This document shows, one piece after another, positions 9,008 to 19,558 of a stretch of 25,475 nt of DNA (position 1 is its first letter; every line of letters begins with the position of its first letter). The stretch lies in contig PS015465.1 in the NCBI GenBank assembly GCA_048213135.1, forward strand, positions 1 to 25,475, read 5' to 3'. The stretch comes from Reclinomonas americana ATCC 50394 (Eukaryota > Jakobida > Jakobea > Jakobida). The notes beneath the pieces are model-generated. The model saw nothing but the letters and a program-made list of their open reading frames with translations. It was not told the origin of the DNA and ran no database searches. The position numbers and the translations under genes are program-made.

Positions 9008-9442
9008 NNNNNNNNNNNNNNNNNNNNNNNNNNNNNNNNNNNNNNNNNNNNNNNNNNNNNNNNNNNNNNNNNNNNNNNNNNNNNNNNNNNNNNNNNNNNN
9101 NNNNNNNNNNNNNNNNNNNNNNNNNNNNNNNNNNNNNNNNNNNNNNNNNNNNNNNNNNNNNNNNNNNNNNNNNNNNNNNNNNNNNNNNNNNNNNNNNNNN
9201 NNNNNNNNNNNNNNNNNNNNNNNNNNNNNNNNNNNNNNNNNNNNNNNNNNNNNNNNNNNNNNNNNNNNNNNNNNNNNNNNNNNNNNNNNNNNNNNNNNNN
9301 NNNNNNNNNNNNNNNNNNNNNNNNNNNNNNNNNNNNNNNNNNNNNNNNNNNNNNNNNNNNNNNNNNNNNNNNNNNNNNNNNNNNNNNNNNNNNNNNNNNN
9401 NNNNNNNNNNNNNNNNNNNNNNNNNNNNNNNNNNNNNNNNNN
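9008..9442. other. Assembly gap (435 N) within CTR9
   Basis: Second gap bounding the inverted contig. If the contig is flipped, this gap lies within an intron between the LGQ-coding exon (ends 7929) and the ALVHF-coding exon (starts 9486). Confidence 0.95.
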
Positions 9443-9485
9443 TGCGCCTCTTCACATTGCGCATCCCCTCATCTTTCTCCTCCAG

Positions 9486-12400
9486 GCTCTCGTGCACTTT
9501 ACCGAGGGCGAGTACGACAAGGCGTTTGAGATGTACAAGGAGGCGTTGCGGCTGAACCCGACGGTGCCCGCGAATGTTCGTCTCGGTCTCGGCTACTGCT
9601 ACTTCCACCAGAAGCGTGTGGATCGAGCACGCGACTGCTTTGACCGAGTGCTCGCCCTCGACGAGCAGAGTGTGGAGGCGCGTGTGGGCCTGGCGGTGTG
9701 CGAGCTGCAGGACGACAAGCCAGATCGACTCGATCGCGCCCTGAACTTGATTCGCGAAGCGTACCAGCTGAATGGCGATCATTCTGTGGTGCTCAACTAC
9801 GTGGCCGACCACTTGTTCTTCCTCGGGCGTGTCGCAGAGGTTTTGCGTGGAGTGTGGTTCTTATTGCTGTTGCGACTGCGAGCTAAGTATGTGTGTTTGT
9901 GTGCAGGCGCGGCAACTCGCCGAAGTCGCCCTGCACAACACCCGAGTGGTGGAGGTGCAGGCCATGAGCCACTTCATTCTCGCCAAAGTGGCGCACTTGC
10001 ACAGCGATTTCGACACTGCCTTTGTACACTATCGCCAGGCGGTCGACAAGTCCAACACGTTTTCACTGGCGCTCTTTGGCCTCGGTCAGATCTACCTGTA
10101 CCGTGGTGACGAAAACAAGGCGTTGGAGCAGTTTGAGAAGGTGCTCGATGCCTATCCCAACAACTACGAGACGCTGAAGGTCCGAACCGGAGACGGCGAC
10201 AACGAGTGTGTGTGTGTGAATATGGGGGAAACTTATTACTTGTTGCAGATTCTCGGTTCGCTGTACATGAAGCTCGGACGTGAGGCGGAGGCGTTACAGG
10301 TGGTGCAGAAGCTCACCTCGGTGGTCACCGACGACCTCGACGGGTGGGTCATGCAGGGGCAACTGTTGGAGCGCGTGAAGCCGAAGACCGCACTGGCTGG
10401 TTTGTGTCGATGATGCGTAATTCTGCGACCGATTGTGGTTGTGACTGTGACGCCTCCTCAGCATACGAACGCGCCGTGCGTATTGCACGAGACCGGAAAT
10501 TGGGTTTGACTCCCGAAGTGTGGAACAACATTGGCTGCCTGCAGCGCTCATTAGGTCTGATTGCGCTTCTCTTGATATGTGCGTTTGTGTCGCGGAGGGA
10601 CTCACCTGCTGTCTTCCCTTTCCAGCGCTGCGCTCCGATTCGGACGCGCAGCACTTCCAGTTTGTGCACCACGATGTGGGCGATGTAGACGATGAGCACA
10701 TCAACTCGAGCATGTCGCTGTTGGACCATGCAGAGCGCTCGCATCGTACGGCTCTCCAGTTGACCCTGCGTGCTGCTGATGAAGTGAAGCAGCTCATCGA
10801 CACCGTCAACGAGGCCAGTGACGCCGCTCTCGCTTCGCTGCCCGACATTAATGCTCTAGCGGCCACGCAGGATCGCCTCAAGGAGATGGAAGTTGTGTGT
10901 GTGGAGGAGCTCTCTGCGTTATTTGACGGAGCATGAGACTCATTTTGGCTCTCGCGCACCACAGATCACCATTCGCTACAATATGGCACGACTGATGGAG
11001 GACAAGCACCGCGCCGACGAGGCGCGCGAGATGTATCTGGAGCTGCTGAAGAGCCACCCGTGCTACCTGGACGGTGAGATGCGCGATGTGCTTTATCCGT
11101 AGCTAGTCGTTTCACTCTTTTTTCTCTGGCACAGCATACCTGCGGCTCGGCATCATGGCACGTGACACGGGCAATCACCGGATGGCTGGTCGGTGGTTCT
11201 CTGTAGCAGCATGTGCGTCGTATTTCCTCCTCTGCAGCACGCGGTCGTTCCACTCACGACTTGCAATGATCCACAGCTATTGCCAAGGACAATCCCGATG
11301 TACGCTCCCTGCAGGGCCAGTTGCACATGATGCGCGAAGAGTGGAGCCTGGCGCAGGGTCACTTTGAGGACATTCTCAACGGCATGAACCAGCGCGACAT
11401 GATGGCCCTGCTGTCGCTTGGCAAGATCTTTTACGAGAACTCGTGCATCGATGTGCTCAAGAAGAAGGTCTGTAACTGACAACAATCATCGGTTGCTGCG
11501 TGATGCGAGTGTGTTGCTCATCACTTGGTGGATGCGGTGCCGCAGCACGAGAAATACCGTGCACACGCCGTCAAGTTCTTTGATCGGGCGCTCCTTGTGG
11601 ATCCCGACAATGTGTACGCCGCCAATGCGCTCGGTGTGCTGTTGGCCGACGGTGGCTTCCTGGACGACGCACGTGAGATCTTCCAGAAGGTTTGCTGGAG
11701 AGTGTACTCCATAGCGCTGTTTGTGTGTTGTTGTTTTGACACGAGACACGCACACAGGTGCGCGAGGGCGGCAAGATCATCCCCGAGGTGCTGCTGAATC
11801 TGGCGCACATTGACGTGTCGTACAAGCGGTACGCCGACGCCATCAAGTTGGTACGCTACTGCTCTATTCCCCCTCCTTTCCTCGAATCCGGTTGCAACTT
11901 ATCTGTTGTGGCAGTACGAGACATGCTTGAAGGTATCGCACAACTCGGACGTGGAAATCTTGAAGTACTTGGCCCGCGCCCACTACTGTGCCGGTCACCT
12001 GGAAACGGCGCTGTCGACGCTGCAAAAGGTCGCCCACCTGCGACCGGAGGACCTGCAGACGTGGTTCGACATTGCACTGATCCAGGAGCAAATGTGTGTG
12101 GACAAGGTGCGCTCGATCATCACCAGCGCCGCAACCGTCATCAAGATCCGCGACATTATGACCTCGGCACACCAGTTGCGTTTGGTTTTTCCCCTTTGCT
12201 CCGCGTCGCCAGCATCTCTGATAGGTGTGAATGGCCGTGGGGCGCAGCATCTTCCGCTTTGTGGAACGCAAGGCGGAGGAGTTGAAGGACAATCCGAGTC
12301 GCGACGCCGCGGTGGTGGGTGCGTACTGGACCGAACGTCACACGTCGTTGCATCAGCTGGCGAAGAACAAGTCGCACGAATGTGCCGAGTGGCGCGGCAA

Positions 12401-13575
12401 GTTGGAGAAAATGGTGGACTCGGTGCGTCGACAGGAGGAGGAGGCCAAGGCGCAGCGAGACTCCAAGCGCGAGGAGCTGGAAGCGCGTCTGCAGCAGATG
12501 CGAGCCCGTGAGGTTTGTGCGTCTTTATTCACCTATTTTTGTGATTTGCACTCATCATTCGCTGCAGGAGGAGGAAAAGCAGCGGCAGATTGCCGCCGAA
12601 GAGGAGATGCGACGACGAGCTGAAGCCGATCGAGAGCGCTTCCGCCAGGTGCAGAGCACGTGGAAGTCGACCATCATCAAGGATGGTGAGTGGAGGGGGT
12701 CAGTGAGACGATTGTGTGTGTGTGTGGGCGAGATAATGACACGCGTGTCTAATGTTGCTTGCCAACACAGACGACAGCGATGGCTCTGGCGGCGGCAAGA
12801 AGAAGAAGAAGAAGAGCAGTGCAGGTGGAGCTCCGCGAGCGCGAGGCTCGGCCGGTGGCGGTGGTGGTGGCAAGAAGGCGCCACGCAAGCGCAAGGTGGA
12901 CGAAGAGGAGGAGGAAGAAGAGGAAGAGGAGGAAGACGACGGTCAGATTGACTGGCGACACGGCTCCAAGAAGGCCAAGGGCAAGAAGAAGAAGGCGGCC
13001 GCCAAGTCGGCCGACAAGAAAAAGAAGAAGAAGAAGAGCCGAGCGGCCAGGTGAGTGGATGGGAGGGTGGGATGGAGAGCGATTTCCCTGCATTCTCACC
13101 GTCAACGCAACAGCGATGAGGAGGACGAGGAGGAGGAGGAAGGAGACGAGGACATGAGTGAGGAGGCCGAGGACTCGGGCGGCAGCGACTCGGACAGCCC
13201 GAAGAAGCGCAAGAACAAGGTTGGCAAGCGCAAGATTCGCGGCAAGCGACCACGCGACGAGGCCGACGAGGTCGAGACCGAGGACAGGCTGTCGGATGTG
13301 GGCGAGGAGGAATCCACACCGGCGGTGAAGCGACGCAAGGTGCTCGATGCCGAGGACGAAGACGACGATTTGTTTGGCTCTGGCGACGACGACGACGCAT
13401 CCAAGCCGGCAGCAAGCACAACAGCAGCCTCAGCAGCAGCAGCAGCAGCCGACGACGATCTCTTTGGTGGCGGAAGCGAAGGTTTGCTGACGCCATCCCC
13501 GTGTCACCGCGCACTCCACCTCCTAACACGCTCCCTCGGTGTGCAGATGAAATGGCTGTCGACGCTGACGCATGA
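9486..13575 (+). CDS. CTR9: CTR9, main TPR region and charged C-terminus
   Basis: CTR9 is the TPR scaffold of the PAF1 complex, which travels with RNA polymerase II and promotes histone modification during elongation. Exons: 9486-9839, 9907-10179, 10249-10399, 10462-10554, 10626-10891, 10965-11073, 11135-11212, 11277-11467, 11546-11689, 11758-11850, 11915-12174, 12248-12512, 12568-12685, 12771-13050, 13114-13481 and 13547-13575. Landmarks in family order: EMYKEALRLNP, VRLGLGYCYFHQKR, ALFGLGQIYLYRGDENKALEQFEKV, AYPNNYETLKILGSLY, YLRLGIMARDTGN, VYAANALGVLLADGGF, EVLLNLAHIDVSYKRY and EILKYLARAHYCAGHL. A coiled coil (EEEAKAQRDSKREELEARL) follows, then a Lys-rich and acidic tail ending DEMAVDADA and stop. 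All junctions keep phase. With the N-terminal pieces the protein is about 1,360 residues, longer than the human protein (about 1,170). Confidence 0.95.
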
Positions 13576-13709
13576 GGGCGCCAAGGAAGATTGAGGAAAA
13601 GGAAAATGATAAGCGATTGAATCTATGTTGGTATTCTCTCTCTTCACTGCACACAGACAGACACAGAGAAGAGAGGGGTGCGTGCGTGCGTACGTGCACC
13701 GCTGCGTTA
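13576..13709. other. Short convergent intergenic region
   Basis: 134 bases separate the stop codons of CTR9 (plus) and thioredoxin (minus), so this holds both 3' UTRs and terminators. I see no classical AATAAA here; AAAATGATAAG near 13604 is the only A-rich run. Confidence 0.6.
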
Positions 13710-14339
13710 TCAGAGATCCTTGGCCAACTTCACCATCGACTGCAGCACATCGGCCTGGAAGCCGACAAACTTGGAGACAACCTTGCCATTGTGCAGGAGG
13801 AACACGGCGGGGATGGAGCTGATGGAAAAGGGCGCACCGCACAGCGCCGGCGACTCGTCCACGTTGACCTTGACCAGCTTCACCGCGCCCTTGGTCGCAC
13901 CCACGGCCTCCTCGAGCACCGGAGCTGCAAATGACGAAAAAATCGGAGTCAACAATCAACTCTCACCAGTGAGAGGATGGGAGGAGGAGGAGAAGGAGGA
14001 GAACCAATCATGTGGCACGGTCTGCATCAGTGAGTGAGTGAGTGTGAACGCGCTGATTATCGGAGTGTGTGCACAGGAGTCAACGAACCGGCACCAGTCA
14101 GCGTAAAAGTCGACAATGACAGGCTTGGTGGATTTGATGACCTCGGCGTCCCAGTTGCGCTCGTTGACGGCGACGGAGACAGTGGGCGAGGCAGACGATG
14201 ACAGTGATGCAATCCTGCAGCCTGTGTGTGACACAGAGAGTGAGTGAATGAGTGGGAGTCAGAGAGAATGAGCGATGGAGAGACCTGCACGCGGTGCGGC
14301 AGGCGAGCGCACGAGAGAGAGGAGCTGTCGCACGAGCAT
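13710..14339 (-). CDS. Mitochondrial-type thioredoxin with WCRPC active site
   Basis: Four minus-strand exons, 14339-14285, 14221-14089, 14021-14005 (17 nt) and 13924-13710, give a 139-residue protein. The N-terminus MLVRQLLSLVRSPAAPRAG is Arg/Leu/Ser-rich and lacks acidic residues, like a mitochondrial presequence; targeting is inference. The fold is clear: NWDAEVIKSTKPVIVDFYAD, then W-C-R-P-C-H-M-I-A-P spread over the three downstream exons, VLEEAVG, VNVDESPALC, and the cis-Pro loop SSIPAVFLLHNGKVV. Both redox cysteines are present, so it should reduce protein disulfides. The usual WCGPC Gly is Arg here, which may shift redox potential. It is convergent with CTR9 and divergent from the TPC gene. 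Confidence 0.9.
14005..14021 (-). other. 17-nt microexon carrying the second active-site Cys
   Basis: The microexon is preceded by a GATGCAG acceptor and followed by a GTTCTC donor. It completes the split Arg codon and encodes Pro-Cys-His-Met-Ile plus the first base of Ala. Skipping it would delete PCHMI, including the second redox Cys, and shift the frame (17 is not a multiple of 3). Family sequence leaves no other way to fill the gap between WC and APVLEE. Confidence 0.88.
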
Positions 14340-14692
14340 TTCGTTTTTTCGGGTCGTTTTTTCAATGTCGAGAATGTCCTGCCAGCGATGTGCGACGTTT
14401 GCTACTGCTGTTGTGGATGATCCCAACGCTCCACAGGTCGGTGATGTACAAGGAGAGTACAGTGCATAGCAAGTGCGCGCAGAGAAACTTTGAGAACAAC
14501 GTCGAGCTTTGATTGCGTGACGTCCTGCTTGCGTGCGCGTCTTTGCGGTCTCTCTCTCTCCGCGCGTGTGTGGACGCGTGTGCGTGTGTGTCTCTCTCTC
14601 TCGCTCTCATTCTCGTGCAGCGAGCGACTGAGTTCGAAAAGAAGAGCAAGAGAGGCGCGCGTGCGTGTGTTTGGTGACAGAGGGGGAGAGAG
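14340..14692. other. Divergent promoter region, thioredoxin / TPC
   Basis: 353 bases between the divergent start codons of the thioredoxin and the TPC. It holds CT/TG-rich simple sequence at about 14550-14620 (CTCTCT and GTGTGT runs). I recognise no specific promoter element, small gene or RNA here. Confidence 0.6.
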
Positions 14693-17600
14693 ATGTTTAG
14701 CCCACGCCGCGCTGGTCGCAATGAGGGCGTGTTTGAGGAGTTTGAGCAGTTGCAAGTGGAGATTGGTAATGATGGCGGCCCGGCGCCTGCTGGAGGAAGC
14801 GCGCAAGCCGACAGTGATGCAGTTGCGTTTGCGTTACAAAATGCGCGCGTTCGTGTGTGTGTCTCCCTCTCCGCTCACCACCGCGTGCGCAGGATGGAAG
14901 CCGTGAGAAGGACCACTGGACGTCCACCAAGAGCATTCGTGCCTCGTGGACTCCAGAGGAGAGGACAGTGCGTCATCACACAGACACTGTATGATGACGC
15001 CTCTGTATTGATGCTGGCGATGTGATGCAGTTGTACGAGCAAGCGGGCACGTACTTGGGTGATGCGCGTGCGAGTCGCTCACCGTTCCATTTGACCACGC
15101 CCACAGCTCTCAAGTGCGTCTCTTCTTCTTTGTATGTATGCTTGCGTCAATTCAAACTCACTTGGCATGCCACTGGCAGATGGTACAAGTTCTATCACAA
15201 GAGTTGCGAGAGAACTGCGTGTGTGTATGTGCTGCTAAATGCTTCTGAACACGGGGAGGGTTTCGGATGGGTGTGCAGTTTGGGTACAGATTGTGTTCGC
15301 AGCCGATGTGGTCGCTCTTATGGTGCTCGGCGCCTTTGAGGCCCCCGCGCCTGCCGAGCTGCCAAATTGGGTTTGTGATGTTGGAGGATGTGCCGTGTTC
15401 CTCGTACATGGCTCATTCCCTCCGGTCGATGCAGCTGGCTGCACTTCTCAAGTTCTTTTTCCTGTCAGTTCTCCTGTGCCGTGTGGTGCTCGACTACGTA
15501 ACACTTGGACGCAAGGAGTTCTTGGGGTGCGCGCCTTTCACCACGACAAGACGTATTCTCCTCCTCTGATCGTCTGTGTGCCGGCTTTGCATGAGAACAG
15601 GAGACCATGGCTCGTGGTCATGGCGGTGGCGGTGCCGTTCAACATTATCGGCTTGTTGATCTCATGGGCCATTCTTGGCGAGGGTTGGCTCTGGCTGCGC
15701 CTCTTCCGGTGTCTGTATCTCATCGAGTCATCGCACGTCACGCGTGCCACATTCATGAACTTGCTGCGAACCATCCCCGACATTCTCGACGTGCTGTTTT
15801 GCGTCGGTCTCGTGCACCTCGTGCGTTGTGGCTGCACCACTCTGCTACACAACACGACTTCCCTTCTTATGTGTGCGCGCGCAGAGCTTTGTGCTGTTTT
15901 GCATGATCTTCTTCGAGGCCAGGTGAGAGCTCTCAACTCCCATCGACTGAGTTTGCAGTCGGCTGATCACTGTATTCTTGCACGATTAGCAATCAAGGAT
16001 GTCTGATGTTTGCCGGCTTTTGGGACTCCTGGTTCAACATGCTGGTGACCCTCACCACAGCGAACTTTCCAGAATATCCTTGCTGTCACCCTTGTTGTTG
16101 TTGTTGTCGATGTTCCTCTGTTGCTGTGGTTTCCTTGACTGACGCCTCGCCGCGCTGTGTACTATCATGATGCCAGCATACGACGACAAGTGCGTCACAC
16201 ATTTGTGTCTGTGCCTTGTTTTGTCGCCCTGTACCGACAGGCTTTTGTTCCCGCAGCCGATGGAATGTCTTGATCTTTATCGCCTTCCTCATCATCTGCT
16301 TGTACATGTTGATGGCCCTCGGTACGCGACGCTTCCGTCACGAGCTGTCACGCTCCTGATGATCTGTCCCTAAAACAGTGTGCTTCCTTGACAGTGCTTG
16401 CGTCTGTCTACTCGCGCTACCGTGAGCATGCAGGACGTGCCGGATCCCGCATCATCTACTGGAAGACTGCTGCGCTGTCCATGGCCTTTGATCTGCTGTG
16501 CACGGTTCGCACAATGCCCGTCACGTCGCCGGCAAATAGCGCAAGTGCCCGGCAACACGATCAACAGGGTCAACAAGATGGTATGTAGCTGAGTTCGATG
16601 ATGCGCGTGGCATGCACTCATCTCTTGTATCGGCGTTGCCCAGGCACCGAGAATGACACCACATCGCCGGAAATGACACCGGCTGCCGGTAGCAGTGCTG
16701 CTGCGCTAGTTGGAGCTGGCACGGGCGCGTCGGGTTCGGGACTCATGTCACCACAGAGTGCTGCCTCGGCCGGCGACCTGGAAGACGCACAGTCCGTGGC
16801 GCCGGTGGAGGTCATCGACTATGTTACCTTCCGTAACGCGATGATTGTTGTCCGCTCGCACTACCCGCTGGAGAAGATCGACATCACATTTAGCGCGCTC
16901 AACCGCAGCGGCAACGGCTTTTTGAATATCCTTTGTGCGCAGTGCACTTCAGTGCAAGGCAGTGTGTGCGTGCATTCGTGACTTGTTGACTCCTTAACGT
17001 GATGGCCGTGTGTACCTCGCGAGGAGTTTGCCGAGTTCCTGGAGGTGTTGAGCTACAAGGTCAAGTCGGCGTGGGAGAGCCAGACGTTCTTCGAGTGGCT
17101 CTTCCGATGCATCTACCACACCAAGGGAAATCAGGCATTCATCCGCTTCATCAAGTCGCAGTTGCGTGCATGCGGTCAAGTTGAGCGCTGGCCGATTAAG
17201 CAGGTGGTGTTCAACCAGCTTCCCACAGGTGGTTCGACGCCATTGTCGACGTGTTCCTGGTGGCCTACACCATCAATCTGATGGTCAGTGCTCACTACGC
17301 CACATCCAACCTGGACTATCAGTGTGGTGTCACCACCAAGGAGCCCGAGGCCATTGTACTGCAGAACATTCTCGGTGGGACTCCCATTATCTGTGTTGCG
17401 CGTTCTTTGTNNNNNNNNNNNNNNNNNNNNNNNNNNNNNNNNNNNNNNNNNNNNNNNNNNNNNNNNNNNNNNNNNNNNNNNNNNNNNNNNNNNNNNNNNN
17501 NNNNNNNNNNNNNNNNNNNNNNNNNNNNNNNNNNNNNNNNNNNNNNNNNNNNNNNNNNNNNNNNNNNNNNNNNNNNNNNNNNNNNNNNNNNNNNNNNNNN

Positions 17601-19558
17601 NNNNNNNNNNNNNNNNNNNNNNNNNNNNNNNNNNNNNNNNNNNNNNNNNNNNNNNNNNNNNNNNNNNNNNNNNNNNNNNNNNNNCGACATGCTGACAGAC
17701 GCGCGTGGTGCAGAGCACGCATTCACTGCCATTTACACGTTGGAACTGTTGTTACGTCTGTATGCCACGGGATTCCGCCGAGCGGTCCGCAACCTGTGGT
17801 TCTGGTTCGTCCACACTTTCCCTCGTATCATTGCACGCACGTCCGTTCTCAGATAGTTGTTGGTGTTGTCGGTGTACAGCTTTGATTTGTTCTTGCTGAC
17901 GGCCATCTACGCTGGTACGTTTTGTGGTGCTCTTTCCACTTGTCCTCTCGCGAGCTGCTGACTGATGGTGCGTGTTTGCTGGCAGGTATTTTCGCGTCCA
18001 TTTTCACAACCGGTGCGTCCCTCTCACTCCATCTCCTTGCTATTTTACCAAACGCTGATTGCATACTTGGTCGCGTAGGTGCTACCATTCGCCGCGCCAT
18101 TCAGGCCCTCCGTGTCGTCCGTCTGTTCCGCTTGCTGGTCCACGTGCCGCGGTACGTACGTCGCTCACGCATGTGATGGAAAATGTGAGAGGTGTTGATT
18201 TTCGTGTTGGTGCGCAGCTTCTACCGCATCATCTCGTCCTTTGTCAGCATTCTCACCAACCTGGGNNNNNNNNNNNNNNNNNNNNACCGTATGGCGCCGT
18301 CGTGTTTGTTGCGTCGCCTCGCTCCGCATGTGGAAATGGTGGTTTCGCGCCTCATGTCTTGTCGCAGGGTGTATACTATGCCTACGCCATTATCGGCATT
18401 GGCAGTTACGCTCACATCGTTCTCCATGTTTCTCGTCCGCTGGCTTATTAGTTAACACGCTCTTCTTTTCTGCAGTCTTTGGTGGACTGATTTACGAAGT
18501 GTGTCGCCACAGCCACCGTCGTCTCGCTTGCACCGTCTCACCGATAGTGATCGCAGGGCAATCCGGCCCTGACGCCCGACAACCCATTCGTGCAAGCCAA
18601 GTACTTCTCGAACAACATGAATGACTTGCCGTCTGCTCTTGGTGCGTCAGGCGTCTTGCCGTTGCGTTTGCTCTTCCTATTTTGCGCACTCACTGATTTG
18701 TTTGTGTGATCAGTTGTTCTCTTCGAGCTCCAAGTCGTACGTTTACACGTCGAGAAGAAGACTTGCCAGCGTAGTGACGTCGCTCACATCCATCCGCGTA
18801 TATATAGGTCAATAACTGGCAGGTCATTGTGGCCGGCTATGTGGCCGTGACGAACCGCGCTGCACGAATCTACTTTATCATCTGGTGGCTCATCATGGTG
18901 GTGGTATTCATCAAGTTGCGTCTCCTGCCTGCGTTCACATTACTGTTGTCATCGTCACTCAACTCTTCTGTGCGCCCTCCAGTGTGCTGATTGCCTTCAT
19001 TCTCGAGGTGAGTGCTGCTGGTGTCTTTCGAAGCCGGCGAGTTGCCGTCGTTTGACTCTATGTGTGTGCGCGTGTGCAGTCGTACGGAAGAGAATACGAG
19101 AAATACGTGACGCGCGAACGAGCTCGACTGGAGGTCGATCCCACGCTGTCGAGTGCCTCTGCACAGGACTCAATCCTCGAGCGCATCCAGTCGTCATATG
19201 CAATGCTGGCGCTTGGGCACACAGAAGGAGTCACGGGTGTCGGTGGAGATGCCACGCCTAAACGCGTACGGTGCGTACACATGTGCTCTGCAAGTTCACA
19301 CACCAGCACAGCGATGAGTGCTGACCACACGCGATGCTTGCCGGCAGTCGCTTCTCGATCACGCGCAAGGGCTCCAACTCGGCCGAGTTGCTGGAGTCCG
19401 TGTCTGACATGAAAGTGCAGTTGCGTTCTCCAGCAGGCGTGCATGCAGCTCACCGATGCTTAATTTTGTGTACTTGGCACGTACGCAGGTGCGTACCACT
19501 GGACCAGCTGCCGTCTCTGGCGCCAAAGAAGAACAGCGATCGCTCCGACACCGATTGA
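14693..19558 (+). CDS. Two-pore cation channel (TPC family)
   Basis: TPCs are endolysosomal or vacuolar cation channels with two six-helix domains. Exons from the ATG at 14693: to 14848, 14893-14967, 15031-15113, 15180-15220, 15279-15370, 15435-15526, 15601-15820, 15885-15922, 15990-16073, 16163-16189, 16257-16321, 16395-16580, 16644-16925, 17016-17160, 17229-17374, gap, 17685-17818, 17857-17914, 17986-18012, 18079-18151, 18218-18307 (with a 20-N gap), 18368-18404, 18476-18498, 18557-18641, 18714-18736, 18808-18914, 18983-19007, 19080-19270, 19348-19419, 19489-19558. Pore I reads FWDSWFNMLVTLTTANFPDIMMPAY. The linker has one EF-hand-like loop (LNRSGNGFLTREEF). Domain II has S4 LRVVRLFRLLVHVPR and filter VVNNWQV. 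The tail SYGREYEKYVTRERARLEV is cytosolic. About 900 residues are visible. Two introns are U12-type AT-AC; the rest are GT-AG. Confidence 0.95.
16074..16162 (+). other. U12-type AT-AC intron 1 of the TPC gene
   Basis: 89 nt, starting ATATCCTTG (minor-class 5' splice site, consensus ATATCCTTT) and ending GTGTAC. The branch site TTCCTTGAC at 16131-16139 matches the consensus TTCCTTRAY, with its adenosine at 16138, 24 nt from the 3' end. Removing it joins TTT-CCA-GA to T-ATC-ATG-ATG-CCA, giving FPDIMMPAY, the conserved TPC pore-loop exit. No GT-AG pair nearby gives this frame. Confidence 0.92.
16926..17015 (+). other. U12-type AT-AC intron 2 of the TPC gene
   Basis: 90 nt, starting with the exact minor-class 5' site ATATCCTTT and ending GTGTAC. 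The branch site CTCCTTAAC spans 16990-16998, with its adenosine at 16997, 18 nt from the 3' end. There is no polypyrimidine tract at the 3' end, as expected for U12 introns. Removal joins TTG-A to CT-CGC-GAG-GAG, giving GNGFLTREEFAEF, the continuous EF-hand-like linker. Confidence 0.93.
17411..17684. other. Assembly gap (274 N) within the TPC gene
   Basis: The gap removes most of the S1-S2 region of domain II. The exon at 17229-17374 (WFDAIVDVFLVAYTINLMV, S1) ends before it, and the exon ending at 17818 (FTAIYTLELLLRLYATGF, S2 to S2-S3) resumes after it. Confidence 0.95.
18266..18285. other. Assembly gap (20 N) within a TPC exon
   Basis: The sequence before the gap ends AAC-CTG-GG and the sequence after it begins A-CCG-TAT-GGC. 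With no bases missing they read NLG-PYGAVVF, in frame, to a GTTGCG donor at 18308. The gap may therefore hide few or no real bases. Confidence 0.7.

Noticed and set aside
12700-13529. Minus-strand frames with long Ser/Arg/Pro runs opposite the CTR9 tail
   Set aside because: They are shadows of the GAG/AAG-rich acidic and Lys-rich C-terminus, with no start context or family similarity.
13956-14234. Thioredoxin starting MSHTGCRIAS and read through to 13956
   Set aside because: The apparent start lies in intron sequence (ACACACAG acceptor). The upstream exon MLVRQLL... joins in phase, and the read-through loses the second active-site Cys.
16383-16394. TTCCTTGACAG as a third U12 branch site in the TPC gene
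   Set aside because: It abuts the acceptor itself, leaving no branch-to-splice distance, and the donor of this intron is GTACGC, not ATATCC or GTATCC. It is a normal GT-AG intron.
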